Part shown: positions 16,056 through 23,708 of the stretch, one piece after another
How positions within the stretch are numbered: position 1 is the stretch's first letter
Layout of the letters: each line of letters begins with the position of its first letter
Assembly: GCF_042850985.1 (NCBI RefSeq)
Contig: NZ_AP031415.1
Coordinates: forward strand, 2,046,001-2,110,000
From: Allocoprobacillus sp002160865
GTDB lineage: Bacteria; Bacillota_I; Bacilli_A; Erysipelotrichales; Coprobacillaceae
Direction of reading: 5' to 3'
DNA: 64,000 nt
The notes under the pieces: generated by a model
Told to the model about the DNA's origin: nothing
The model's input: only the letters and a program-made list of their open reading frames with translations
Database searches by the model: none
Program-made: the position numbers and the translations under genes

Positions 16056-16472
16056 ATGAAGTCATCTTCTTTCGAGCAGGCTATTCAAGCACAGTTTGAT
16101 TGCCTTACAAAGAAAGTCATTAAAAGAGCAGCAATGAAGTATAACCGTGATATATCAAGACGCTTGAAGCATGAAGTTCCATTTTCTGAAATATCGGATT
16201 TGGAATTGAATAAAGCTGGCGTTTATGACAAGTATTCCAGCGATTATACAGCGTTCAATGTTCTTGGCATGGAAGTACAAGTATCTGACGACCAGTTGAG
16301 TAAAGCACTCAAATGTTTACCAGAGAGAAAACGAAATATTATTTTGTTGTCATACTTTATGGATATGTCTGACGCAGAAATTGGAGAGCTTATGAATGTG
16401 GTTCGTACCACTGTTTACCGTCACAGGACAAGCACTCTGGAAGATTTACGAAAAATGATGGAGGAGGAATAA
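16056..16472 (+). CDS. Sigma-70-like regulator (Orf7)
   Basis: A 138-residue protein with a sigma-region-4-type helix-turn-helix near the C-terminus (MSDAEIGELMNVVRTTVYRHR). It matches Tn916 Orf7 in size and place. In Tn916 it promotes transcription through xis, int and the transfer genes of the circular form. AAAGGAGGTG lies upstream. It is followed two bases later by orf8. Confidence 0.88.
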   Translation: MKSSSFEQAIQAQFDCLTKKVIKRAAMKYNRDISRRLKHEVPFSEISDLELNKAGVYDKYSSDYTAFNVLGMEVQVSDDQLSKALKCLPERKRNIILLSYFMDMSDAEIGELMNVVRTTVYRHRTSTLEDLRKMMEEE

Positions 16473-16474
16473 AA

Positions 16475-16711
16475 GTGGATAATAGCACAAAACACATACC
16501 GTTTGCTGTGATTGTGGCGGCTACTAATGGTGATGAAGCTGCAATACAGAAAATCTTGGATTTTTATGACGGTTACATATCAAAGTTGAGCTTACGCAAA
16601 TTGTATGATGAATACGGAAATGTCTACATGGTAGTGGATTCTGAATTGAAAGGCAGAATACAGGCTGCGGTAATGGATATGATTGCAAACTTTGAGATTA
16701 TCGTAATTTAA
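16475..16711 (+). CDS. Orf8-like small helix-turn-helix protein
   Basis: A 78-residue protein starting at GTG 16475 with GGAGGAGG upstream, coupled to orf7. It corresponds to Tn916 Orf8 (helix-turn-helix domain family, formerly Y1_Tnp-like) and is thought to work with Orf7. No other motif is visible. Confidence 0.82.
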   Translation: MDNSTKHIPFAVIVAATNGDEAAIQKILDFYDGYISKLSLRKLYDEYGNVYMVVDSELKGRIQAAVMDMIANFEIIVI

Positions 16712-16841
16712 CCATTCCGACGGGCGGAGCTTTTCTCCCTTTCCTTATGCTCCGCTTGTCAATCTATGAAAGTCTATTATTTCAGATAATGGATTTTCAC
16801 AGACTGACAAATACAGTCGGGTGTTCTTTGACAACTGAATA

Positions 16842-17067
16842 AAACAATCAGATACGTTTGATATGCAGCGAGCCAGCGGATATTGTACGCCATGACCTTT
16901 CAAAACAAAGTGAGCGATTCATGCAATGATCTGTGAGCGACTTTTGGAATGGTCGTTTAGCCATGACCTGTATATCTGGATAATGATACACCCGTATGAC
17001 ACGGTTCACCCATCAGAATGGGAAAGGTGAAAGTCCTGTGGAGCTTGCTAAAGCCATCTGATTGTTT
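16842..17067 (+). ncRNA. Candidate structured RNA between orf8 and xis
   Basis: The 472 bases from orf8 to xis contain no gene. AAACAATCAGAT (16842-16853) pairs perfectly with ATCTGATTGTTT (17056-17067), enclosing 202 bases. Inside are the hairpins CCGT/ACGG (16992-17004) and CCCAT/ATGGG (17009-17022), with TTCACC/GGTGAA as an outer or competing stem. Direct repeats GCCATGACCT (16889, 16960) and GTGAGCGA (16910, 16933) are also present. The interior is GC-richer than the flanks. I recognise no Rfam family. A regulatory RNA or a DNA-level recombination site are both possible. Confidence 0.45.
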
Positions 17068-17183
17068 AGAAGAAAAGGTATTATTAGCAGCAAAATATAT
17101 GTTCTCATTTCATGGAGTTGTGATATAATAACTTCATTAAACGAGTGTGTTTTGCTGCTGTCACTACGAAAGGAGTCTTATTA

Positions 17184-17384
17184 GTGATAAGTGATACAAA
17201 AAATGCACAACCCTTAAAAAAGGAAAAAAAGACTTATACAGTAGAGGAAATTGCTGAACAACTAGGAGTTAGCAAAAAGGTAGCTTATTCATTGGTAAAA
17301 AGCGGTCAATTTAGTTATGTTCGTGTTGGTCGAGCTATACGAGTATCAAAAGTTTCTTTCGATAAATGGTTAAATCAAATTTAA
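17184..17384 (+). CDS. xis: Excisionase Xis (HTH-17 type)
   Basis: About 66 residues from GTG 17184, with GAAAGGAG eight bases upstream; the longer frame from 17145 has no ribosome site. It has the excisionase helix-turn-helix TVEEIAEQLGVSKKVAYSLVKSGQ and the wing RVGRAIRVSKVSFDKWL. Xis binds the element ends and directs Int towards excision. It lies 19 bases before int, as in Tn916. Confidence 0.9.
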   Translation: MISDTKNAQPLKKEKKTYTVEEIAEQLGVSKKVAYSLVKSGQFSYVRVGRAIRVSKVSFDKWLNQI

Positions 17385-17403
17385 CTGTTAAGGAGAGAAA
17401 TAT

Positions 17404-18849
17404 ATGGCTACAATCAAACAAAGAAAATCAAGTTTTTCCGTTATTTACTGGTACTTAAATGATACTGGAGAAAGAAAGCAAAAATGGGACACGCTGGAAA
17501 CAAGAAAAGAAGCAAAACAGCGTAAAGCCTTTATAGAATACTATCAAGAAAAATATGGATATGTGTTAGTTCCTTTAGAGGAACAATTTGCACATCAAAT
17601 CGAGGATTCTAAAAAGGATTTGGAAGTTGCTGACAAGGATATTACATTGCGTGAGTTCCTAAAGATTTTTGTCAATCTCTATGGCACATCTAAATGGTCG
17701 CCTAGTACATTCAGTGGCAAGGTAGGTACTATTGAAAATTACATCAATCCGATTATCGGTGATTGGAAACTCAATGACATTACAACTAAAAGCCTATCAA
17801 AATACTACAACGATTTATTAAGCGTTCCAGAAGTACCACGAGCAAACAGAAAAGCAACTGGTCGTTGCGTACAACCAGCTAACATCAAAAAAATACATGA
17901 CATTATCCGTTGTGCCTTGAATCAAGCTATCCGTTGGGAGTACATTGACACAAACAAAAGAAATCCTGCGTCATTAGCTACTTTACCAAAAGTACCTAAA
18001 GTCAGACGAAAAGTATGGAGCATACAGACATTCCGTGAAGCGGTAAAAGCTGCGGAAGATGATTTACTTTCAATCTGTATGCACTTAGCTTTTTCCTGTT
18101 CTATGCGTATTGGTGAGATTACAGGTCTTACATGGGAAGATGTGATTATTGACGAAGAATCCATTGCTACAAATAATGCAAAGGTAATCATCAATAAGGA
18201 GCTTTCAAGAATAAATGCAGAAGCAATGCAGAAATTGAAAGAAAAAGATATTATCAAGATTTTTCCAACACAGAAACCACACTGTACTACAAGACTTGTC
18301 TTGAAAACACCAAAAACAGAAACAAGTAATAGAACTGTCTGGCTACCGAAAACTGTTGCTGAATTATTAGTACAGTACAAAAAAGACCAGCAGGAGTTAA
18401 AAGAATTTCTCGGAAGTGCATATAACGATTATAACCTTGTTATTGCATTAGAAAATGGAAACCCTGTGGAAAGCCGCATTGTCAGAGATAGATTCCAAAA
18501 GCTCTGCGAAGAAAACAACTATGAAACTGTTGTATTCCACAGCCTACGTCATTTGAGTACAGGGTACAAATTAAAAATGACGAATGGTGACGTGAAATCC
18601 GTACAGGGTGATACAGGTCATGCAGAAGCAGAAATGGTTACAGATGTTTATTCTAAAATCATTGACGAGGACAGACGTTTCAATGCACAGAAGATGGATA
18701 GAGAGTTTTATTCTACTCTCAATGACGATATGGACAACCAACAGCAACATACAGGTTTGACTGATAGTGATATGGCACTGTTGGAGTTGCTCAAATCCCT
18801 GTCGCCAGAGATGAAAGAACAGCTTTTAAAGCAAACACTTCAAAAGTAA
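17404..18849 (+). CDS. int: Tyrosine integrase of the ICE
   Basis: A 481-residue tyrosine recombinase. The N-terminal arm-binding domain (about 1-55) is of the Tn916 Int type. A SAM-like core-binding domain follows, then the catalytic domain with R235 (SMRIGE), H379 and R382 (HSLRHLS), H406 (GHAE) and nucleophile Y416 (VYSKI). It is longer than Tn916 Int (405 residues), partly from a Gln-rich C-terminal extension. Its 3' end points to a tRNA gene 210 bases away. Confidence 0.94.
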   Translation: MATIKQRKSSFSVIYWYLNDTGERKQKWDTLETRKEAKQRKAFIEYYQEKYGYVLVPLEEQFAHQIEDSKKDLEVADKDITLREFLKIFVNLYGTSKWSPSTFSGKVGTIENYINPIIGDWKLNDITTKSLSKYYNDLLSVPEVPRANRKATGRCVQPANIKKIHDIIRCALNQAIRWEYIDTNKRNPASLATLPKVPKVRRKVWSIQTFREAVKAAEDDLLSICMHLAFSCSMRIGEITGLTWEDVIIDEESIATNNAKVIINKELSRINAEAMQKLKEKDIIKIFPTQKPHCTTRLVLKTPKTETSNRTVWLPKTVAELLVQYKKDQQELKEFLGSAYNDYNLVIALENGNPVESRIVRDRFQKLCEENNYETVVFHSLRHLSTGYKLKMTNGDVKSVQGDTGHAEAEMVTDVYSKIIDEDRRFNAQKMDREFYSTLNDDMDNQQQHTGLTDSDMALLELLKSLSPEMKEQLLKQTLQK

Positions 18850-18855
18850 TTTTTC

Positions 18856-18920
18856 AAAAGTGTTAGCAAATTTTCCAAAATCCAGTGATTTTTCACCAGA
18901 AATAGAAAAAGTGTTAGCAA
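18856..18920. repeat. Direct repeats, probable Int arm-type sites
   Basis: AAAAGTGTTAGCAA occurs at 18856-18869 and 18907-18920, 51 bases apart in the same orientation, between int and the tRNA att region. Paired direct repeats inside the ends are where the N-terminal domain of Tn916-type integrases binds. The assignment is by position. Confidence 0.6.
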
Positions 18921-19019
18921 GCCTACTTCCTCAATAGTCTTAACAAATAATCGAATACAAAATATTCAAAATAAAAAAAGTCCTTTTTCAGCAGAGATAG
19001 TAAGCCATAAATAAAAAAA

Positions 19020-19051
19020 GCTGAAAACCTAGAAAAATCAAGGCTTTCAGC
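19020..19051 (-). terminator. Terminator downstream of tRNA-Arg
   Basis: Read on the minus strand, GCTGAAAGCCT pairs with AGGTTTTCAGC (plus 19041-19051 with 19020-19030) and is followed by a long T-run. It lies 9 bases beyond the tRNA CCA end, on the element side of the junction. Confidence 0.75.
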
Positions 19052-19059
19052 GTTGTTTG

Positions 19060-19136
19060 TGGCGTCCCCGACAGGAATCGAACCTGCGACGTTCCGCTTA
19101 GGAGGCGGACCCTCTATCCTGCTGAGGTACGAGGAC
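19060..19136 (-). tRNA. tRNA-Arg (CCU)
   Basis: A full cloverleaf reads on the minus strand: acceptor GTCCTCG/CGGGGAC, D-arm CCTC/GAGG, anticodon stem TCCGC/GCGGA with loop CTCCTAA (anticodon CCU), T-arm around GGTTCGATTCC, discriminator G and an encoded CCA. It decodes AGG. Its 3' end faces int, so it is the likely integration target, restored by the element's own copy of the 3' end. Confidence 0.95.
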
Positions 19137-19185
19137 ATTATTAAAAATCTATTCAAATTTATCTAGTTATCATATCAAAAGGCGT

Positions 19186-19239
19186 TTGTTCCAACTAGCC
19201 CTTAGGAGGGACTTGTTATATCCATTTAACTATAGAGAG
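19186..19239 (-). pseudogene. tRNA-Arg(CCU)-like 5' half
   Basis: On the minus strand the sequence has a 7-base acceptor-like 5' strand (CTCTCTA), TA, a D-arm GTTA/TAAC around AATGGATA, and an anticodon stem AGTCC/GGGCT with loop CTCCTAA, again CCU. No T-arm (no TTCRA) and no matching acceptor strand follow. It lies 49 bases upstream of the complete tRNA-Arg(CCU). Confidence 0.5.
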
Positions 19240-19256
19240 AAAATCATGAACATGTT

Positions 19257-19457
19257 TTATTCTAACATGTAATCTTCTATAATGCAATTGGTCATTCTCA
19301 TTTGATTCCATCTTTTCAATAATGTTTCAATATAATAAATAGTCATCAATTCATACCATTCTCCTGTCTTTAAATCGACTAAACAATATAAATGATTTTC
19401 TCTTTTGATTAAACCCAAACGATAATAATATAAAGCTGCTTGTATATCAATAGACAT
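19257..19457 (-). CDS. Hypothetical small protein, 66 aa
   Basis: Start ATG at 19457 preceded by a GGGGG ribosome site. The sequence is Tyr/Leu-rich and resembles a small soluble alpha/beta fold (LYCLVDLKTGEWYELMT). No family recognised. It is the first host gene right of the ICE and follows the PAP2 gene on the same strand. Confidence 0.55.
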   Translation of the reverse strand: MSIDIQAALYYYRLGLIKRENHLYCLVDLKTGEWYELMTIYYIETLLKRWNQMRMTNCIIEDYMLE

Positions 19458-19464
19458 TTACAAA

Positions 19465-19496
19465 ACCCCCTATTTCATATTTATGAAACAGAGGAT
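19465..19496 (-). terminator. Hairpin at the end of the PAP2 gene
   Basis: CCCCTATTTCAT (19467-19478) pairs with ATGAAACAGAGG (19483-19494) with small mismatches. The PAP2 stop codon lies in the loop, and the minus-strand right arm overlaps the next gene's ribosome site region. Confidence 0.5.
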
Positions 19497-20080
19497 TTTT
19501 TATGAATGAAATAAAGAGTAGACAAATAACATAGAGAAATTAACCAACCTGCCACAATATCACTTGCATAATGAACACCTAAATATATGCGTGTTATTCC
19601 TACTATTATAGGTATAGTTAAAATAACAATAGCTAGAAAATGATGAGATTTCCATATTTTATAACCAATGAATCCATATAAACTCATTGACATCATTGCA
19701 TGAAACGATGGGAAACTATAACCATGTTCTTGAATCACAGGAAAATAGGTAGGACGTGATCTAGTGACAATATTTTTAATCACAAAGTTAATCAAAGCAA
19801 GAACAACCATATGAAGACTTAATCTCAAACCTAAAGATTTATTCATCACAATAGCTATAAAACATAAAATAATAATAAAGAAGGCTGATCCTAAAAACGT
19901 TATGATTTTAATAAAAGATGTTAATACTGGTTGACGAATAGATAGAAAATAAGCATAAATCAATGCATCTATATCATGCCACAACCCATTCATAAAAGTG
20001 AATAGAAAGAAAAACAAACAAAGCCATGAGCCTATTAAAAATATCCAGTGTTTATAATTCCTTATCCACCCTTTGACCAT
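19481..20080 (-). CDS. PAP2-family membrane phosphatase
   Basis: A 199-residue protein with five or six membrane helices. It carries the three PAP2 phosphatase motifs: KNIVTRSRP, PSFHA and TRIYLGVHYASD, with the two catalytic His. It probably dephosphorylates a lipid phosphate such as undecaprenyl pyrophosphate or phosphatidylglycerophosphate at the membrane. It overlaps the 3' end of the cysE gene by 29 bases, so the two form an operon. Confidence 0.87.
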   Translation of the reverse strand: MVKGWIRNYKHWIFLIGSWLCLFFFLFTFMNGLWHDIDALIYAYFLSIRQPVLTSFIKIITFLGSAFFIIILCFIAIVMNKSLGLRLSLHMVVLALINFVIKNIVTRSRPTYFPVIQEHGYSFPSFHAMMSMSLYGFIGYKIWKSHHFLAIVILTIPIIVGITRIYLGVHYASDIVAGWLISLCYLSTLYFIHKKSSVS

Positions 20081-20588
20081 TTTCTTTCACAATCCTTCCG
20101 GGAATTCCAATAACAGTACAATTCGGTGGAACATCTTTTAAAACAACAGAAGATGCCCCAATAATACTATTATCACCTATTGTTACATCTCCAATGACTT
20201 TTGCTCCAGCAGAAACCATCACATTATTTTTTAATGTTGGATGTCTTTTCACTTTATGTTCGCCTGTTCCTACACCACCTAAAGTCACACCTTGATATAA
20301 AGTACAATCATCACCAATAATTGTTGTTTCTCCAATAACAACACCCATACCATGATCAATAAAAAAACGCTTACCAATTGTTGCTCCTGGATGAATTTCA
20401 ATTCCCGTTAAAAAACGTGCTACCTGACTTAAAAAACGTGCAATTAATTTAAGATGCAGCTTCCATAAAAAATGATAAATACGAAACAAAAACATAGCAT
20501 GTAAACCGGGATAATTTATAATTACATTCAATGGATGACGTGCTGCCGGATCCATTTCTAATATTCTTCCTATCAATGATTTTGACAT
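20052..20588 (-). CDS. cysE: Serine O-acetyltransferase
   Basis: 178 residues from ATG 20588 (AGAGGTGAT upstream). The left-handed beta-helix hexapeptide repeats begin at HPGATIGKRFFIDHGMG and include VVIGETTIIGDD, LGGVGTG and KVIGDVTIGDNSIIGASSVV. This is the short CysE form typical of Firmicutes. It makes O-acetylserine for cysteine synthesis. The ORF upstream of 20588 has no ribosome site. Confidence 0.9.
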   Translation of the reverse strand: MSKSLIGRILEMDPAARHPLNVIINYPGLHAMFLFRIYHFLWKLHLKLIARFLSQVARFLTGIEIHPGATIGKRFFIDHGMGVVIGETTIIGDDCTLYQGVTLGGVGTGEHKVKRHPTLKNNVMVSAGAKVIGDVTIGDNSIIGASSVVLKDVPPNCTVIGIPGRIVKENGQRVDKEL

Positions 20589-20715
20589 TTTGATCACCTC
20601 TTTTTTATATTTAATCATAAAATATTCAAATACACAAATCATATTATCATTTTTATATTAGCATATGCTTTTTATAAAATTACAATTTTACTTTTGTCAT
20701 AGTTTTTCTAAAAAA

Positions 20716-20739
20716 CAAAAAAGTAGCATCAATGCTACT
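20716..20739 (-). terminator. Terminator after the Rpn remnant
   Basis: AGTAGCAT (20722-20729) pairs with ATGCTACT (20732-20739); on the minus strand a T-run follows. The rest of the gap 20589-20863 is AT-rich with nothing recognised. Confidence 0.7.
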
Positions 20740-20863
20740 CAACTATATATATTAAAAAGCAAATATCTTAATGACTTATAATTATAATATTGAATATTTT
20801 TACTTATGTATATAATCATTTTTTTATTGAATTTTATAGTTCTATAGATTTCCATATTCATAA

Positions 20864-21008
20864 TTATGCATAAATTAATTTATAGAAATCACTGTAACTT
20901 ATGATATAATCACCAATCTTTTCTAATTGTGCCTTATTACACTCTTTCACCCATTCAAAGTTATTATTTGGAAATTTCTTTAACAGCAATTTCAGTGATT
21001 TTTTGGTT
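20864..21008 (-). pseudogene. Internally deleted third copy of the Rpn-type nuclease gene
   Basis: The minus strand encodes the C-terminal 40 or so residues of the two full genes to the right (LLKKFPNNNFEWVKECNK ... DFYKLI) and ends at TAA 20864. Immediately upstream (21014-21050) lies the 5' leader sequence of the same family (ATATCAAGGAATAATTATTTATC), so the body between was lost by internal deletion. It is the decayed third unit of a tandem array. Confidence 0.8.
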
Positions 21009-21042
21009 CCATTTTCAATATCAAGGAATAATTATTTATCAT

Positions 21043-21069
21043 ATCAAAGGGACTTGAAGTCCCTTTGAT
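21043..21069 (-). terminator. Terminator of Rpn-type gene, copy B
   Basis: ATCAAAGGGACTT (21043-21055) and AAGTCCCTTTGAT (21057-21069) form a perfect inverted repeat. Confidence 0.75.
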
Positions 21070-21070
21070 G

Positions 21071-21910
21071 TCATGAATGAATTAATTTATAGAAATCATT
21101 GTAACTTATATTCAACAAGATATAATCATCAATCTTTTCTAATTGTGTCTGACTGCAATCTTTAATCCATTCAAAGTTTTTATTCGGAAATTTCTTCAAC
21201 AGTATTTTCATCAACTTCTTGATTTCTCCTCGTTTTTCACCAATATCTTCTCCTTCTTTTCTTCCTTCATTTTTTGCTTCAGTAATTAATTCTTCTAGTG
21301 CTTCACACATTGTCCTCTTTCCTCCTTCTTGCTTTTTAAAATAACTAACTCTTTTTCTTAACACTTCATAATACATGTCATCAGGATCATTGCACAGCAT
21401 ATCATGCATTAACTTCCCTAACGCTGTTTCATCCTGCATTGATGCATTTAAATAGATAATATGTAACTTATCTTTAAACTGTTCCTGTTTGTCAATATAG
21501 CGTTCAATATGACTCACTAATCGTTTTGTTTTCAATACATCTTCTTCACATATAAAGATAACATACATTTCTGGAAAATGACTCCATTTCTCTCCTGGAT
21601 AGGACTGGTCACAATCCAGTATACTGGCATGATATCTTGCCCTTATAGGTGAAGCATTGTCTTTGCTTTTTTCAACCTCTATACCTATCACTGCTCCTTC
21701 ATGCGTATAGACAACAATATCCAATTCCACCGATCGACTAACCACTTGCTTATGGTCTTCCTGCGTTTCGAATCTCTTGAGTGAAAACTGTTCACCAAAG
21801 ATAATATTTATCAATAGTTCAACACATTGATGATCCCTGAATATCATTCTCATGAAAGTATCGTCAATAGGTCTTAATTTATTTAATACTTCTAGATATC
21901 TTTCATTCAC
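21071..21910 (-). CDS. Rpn/PD-(D/E)XK nuclease family putative transposase, copy B
   Basis: About 279 residues from GTG 21910, which has GGGG upstream and aligns with copy A's start (MNEKYLEVLNKLRPIDD). The N-terminal domain is of the PF12784 PD-(D/E)XK type, with catalytic-like residues in ELDIVVYTHEG and IGIEVEKSKD. A Lys-rich helical C-terminus contains an extra EGRKEGEDIGEKRGEIKK stretch absent in copy A. Such proteins are called recombination-promoting nucleases from work on E. coli RpnA. The function here is unproven. Confidence 0.83.
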   Translation of the reverse strand: MNERYLEVLNKLRPIDDTFMRMIFRDHQCVELLINIIFGEQFSLKRFETQEDHKQVVSRSVELDIVVYTHEGAVIGIEVEKSKDNASPIRARYHASILDCDQSYPGEKWSHFPEMYVIFICEEDVLKTKRLVSHIERYIDKQEQFKDKLHIIYLNASMQDETALGKLMHDMLCNDPDDMYYEVLRKRVSYFKKQEGGKRTMCEALEELITEAKNEGRKEGEDIGEKRGEIKKLMKILLKKFPNKNFEWIKDCSQTQLEKIDDYILLNISYNDFYKLIHS

Positions 21911-21981
21911 TAATATCGCCCCTTTCATGTGATTTTTATAGTTGATTTCATCTTCAATATTAAGGAACGATTATTTATTAT

Positions 21982-22008
21982 ATCAAAGGGATTCAAAGTC
22001 CCTTTGAT
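21982..22008 (-). terminator. Terminator of Rpn-type gene, copy A
   Basis: ATCAAAGGGA (21982-21991) pairs with TCCCTTTGAT (21999-22008). It is a near copy of the hairpin at 21043-21069, as expected for a duplicated unit. Confidence 0.75.
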
Positions 22009-22010
22009 AG

Positions 22011-22814
22011 TCATGAATGAACTAATTTATAGAAATCATTGTAGCTTATATTCAAAAAGATATAATCATCAATCTTTTCTAATTGTGTCTTATTACACTC
22101 TTTCACCCATTCAAAGTTTTTGTTTGGAAATTTCTTTAACAGTAATTTCATTAATTTCTTGATTTCTCCTTCATTTTTTGCTTCATTCACTAATTCTTCT
22201 AACGCTTCACACATAGTCTTCTTTCCTCCTTCTTGCTTTTTAAAATAACTGACTCTTTTTCTTAAAACTTCATAATACATGTCATTTGGATTACTACACA
22301 ACATATCATGCATTAACTTCCCTAATGCTGTTTCATCTTGCATTGATGCATTCAAATAAATGATATGTAACTTATCTCCAAAGACATTACCATCTTCCCG
22401 ATATCTTTGTATATGGTCTAGCATTTTACCATTTTTTAACACATCTTCTTCACATATAAAAACAACATACATCTCTGGAAAATGACTCCATTTCTCTCCT
22501 GGATAGGACAAATCACAATCCAATATACTGGCATGATATCTTGCCCTTATAGGTGAAGCATTGTCTTTGCTTTTTTCAACCTCTATACCTATGACTGCTC
22601 CTTCATGCGTATAGACAACAATATCCAATTCTACCGATCGACTGCCTACTTGCTTATGGTCTTCCTGCGTTTCGAATCTCTTGAGTGAAAACTGTTCACC
22701 AAAGATGAGCTTCATCAACAATTCAACACATTGATGATCCCTGAATATCATTCTCATGAATGTATCATCAATAGGTCTTAATTTATTTAATACTTCTAGA
22801 TATTTCTCATTCAT
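22011..22814 (-). CDS. Rpn/PD-(D/E)XK nuclease family putative transposase, copy A
   Basis: 267 residues from ATG 22814 with AAGGAGG upstream. It is nearly identical to copy B over the nuclease domain (MIFRDHQCVELL, ELDIVVYTHEG, IGIEVEKSKD) and differs mainly near residues 150-165 and by a shorter Glu/Lys stretch. It heads a tandem array of three units. The 194-base sequence directly upstream is repeated at 42,963-43,156. Confidence 0.83.
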   Translation of the reverse strand: MNEKYLEVLNKLRPIDDTFMRMIFRDHQCVELLMKLIFGEQFSLKRFETQEDHKQVGSRSVELDIVVYTHEGAVIGIEVEKSKDNASPIRARYHASILDCDLSYPGEKWSHFPEMYVVFICEEDVLKNGKMLDHIQRYREDGNVFGDKLHIIYLNASMQDETALGKLMHDMLCSNPNDMYYEVLRKRVSYFKKQEGGKKTMCEALEELVNEAKNEGEIKKLMKLLLKKFPNKNFEWVKECNKTQLEKIDDYIFLNISYNDFYKLVHS

Positions 22815-22827
22815 TGATTGTTCCTCC

Positions 22828-23020
22828 TTTTTGATTTTTATAGTTAACAACAACATCAATATTTAAGGAGTCATAAAACAATCCAAGAAATGTTCCTCTA
22901 TTATATATATACGCATTAAATACTTCATTTTACTTCTTATTTAGACAAAAAAGTTAAAAAATCTTTTTCTAAGACAAATATAGCACAATATTTGCTTATT
23001 GTAAATATTGTGCTATATTC
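22828..23020. repeat. 194-bp dispersed non-coding repeat, copy 1
   Basis: From TTTTTGATTTTTATAG to the hairpin near 23015 this sequence is nearly identical to 42,963-43,156. It starts just upstream of the ribosome site of Rpn copy A. It ends in a perfect hairpin, TAGCACAATATTT (22981-22993) with AAATATTGTGCTA (23003-23015), which serves as terminator of the anti-sigma gene. Confidence 0.9.
22981..23015 (-). terminator. Terminator of the ECF sigma operon
   Basis: A perfect 13-bp stem (22981-22993 with 23003-23015) lies 16 bases after the anti-sigma stop codon. The matching hairpin in the second copy of the repeat has lost several pairs. Confidence 0.8.
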
Positions 23021-23030
23021 TCTAATACTT

Positions 23031-23708
23031 TTATTGATGACTATACCCATGATGATTTTGATGGTGCTGTCGTGATTTTTCTTGTAAACAATCATGTATT
23101 TCACTCATTGATAAATCTTCTATATCTTCAACTGTTGTTTCTGGATCAACTTCCAGCAAAGATAGATAGGCACGATACTTTCCAAAAGAAACACCTAATC
23201 GATGAGCTGTTTTGATCTCATCATGATTGGCAGTATGATAAATACGATTTTTTAAGATAGAAATTTGTGATATCAAATCATTTTGAAGTGTTTTCGATTG
23301 ACCTGTAGATTGACAATAAACAGTTAATTCTAAATCATCTGCAGAAATATTTTCATATGAAAGAATTGTTTGTATAGCCTCAATATAATTCATATGATGT
23401 ATAGAATAAAAATCGTTTTTATTATCATGACGATTATACTCTTTCATATTTATGACACGATTAAAAATGTTTAATTCCAATTCAATGGAAGAATCCATAT
23501 CTAAACTCAGTGCTGCAACCGGTGTATAATACGCCTTGTATCCTCCAATCACTAAACAAAGAATCAATACAAGTGCTCCTGCCATCACATATTGAAAACG
23601 TCTTTTATGCCTACGATGTAATGTATGTTTAACATAAACTTTCGTTTTATCTTTAAGAGATTCTTGTGCATGAATAGAATTAAAAGCATCCTTTATAGAA
23701 TTATTCAT
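23031..23708 (-). CDS. RsgI-like anti-sigma factor with His-rich tail
   Basis: About 225 residues. A basic cytosolic N-terminus carrying a sigma-binding helix region is followed by one membrane helix (about residues 38-58). The RsgI-type extracytoplasmic segment follows (VAALSLDMDSSIELELN), then a helical sensor region and a His-rich C-terminus (QHHQNHHGYSHQ). It overlaps the sigma gene end; ATG 23708 keeps a GGAG at normal distance, and ATGs at 23714 and 23717 are alternatives. It should hold the sigma factor inactive at the membrane. Confidence 0.78.
   Translation of the reverse strand: MNNSIKDAFNSIHAQESLKDKTKVYVKHTLHRRHKRRFQYVMAGALVLILCLVIGGYKAYYTPVAALSLDMDSSIELELNIFNRVINMKEYNRHDNKNDFYSIHHMNYIEAIQTILSYENISADDLELTVYCQSTGQSKTLQNDLISQISILKNRIYHTANHDEIKTAHRLGVSFGKYRAYLSLLEVDPETTVEDIEDLSMSEIHDCLQEKSRQHHQNHHGYSHQ

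Larger units (their letters stand above)
1..19070. mobile_element. Tn916-family integrative conjugative element, right portion
   Basis: Gene order follows Tn916: relaxase tail, ardA, tcpE, VirB4 ATPase, Orf15-like channel protein, Orf14-like NlpC/P60, tcpC, KTR protein, orf9-type repressor, orf7/orf8, xis, int. The right end abuts the 3' end of a complete minus-strand tRNA-Arg(CCU), the usual position for a tyrosine integrase att site. The left end and the TcpA coupling protein are outside the window. The backbone (4,791-13,000) is clearly more GC-rich than the cargo at 313-4,718 and than the host chromosome, which indicates transfer. The tet(M) position holds a TetR/hydrolase pair instead. 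The exact core of the att site cannot be fixed without the left end. Confidence 0.88.

Noticed and set aside
20589..23030. Repeated hairpins and near-identical blocks as a possible CRISPR array
   Set aside because: The repeats are duplicated gene units with terminators, with no short regularly spaced repeats and no cas genes. No CRISPR array was seen anywhere in the window.
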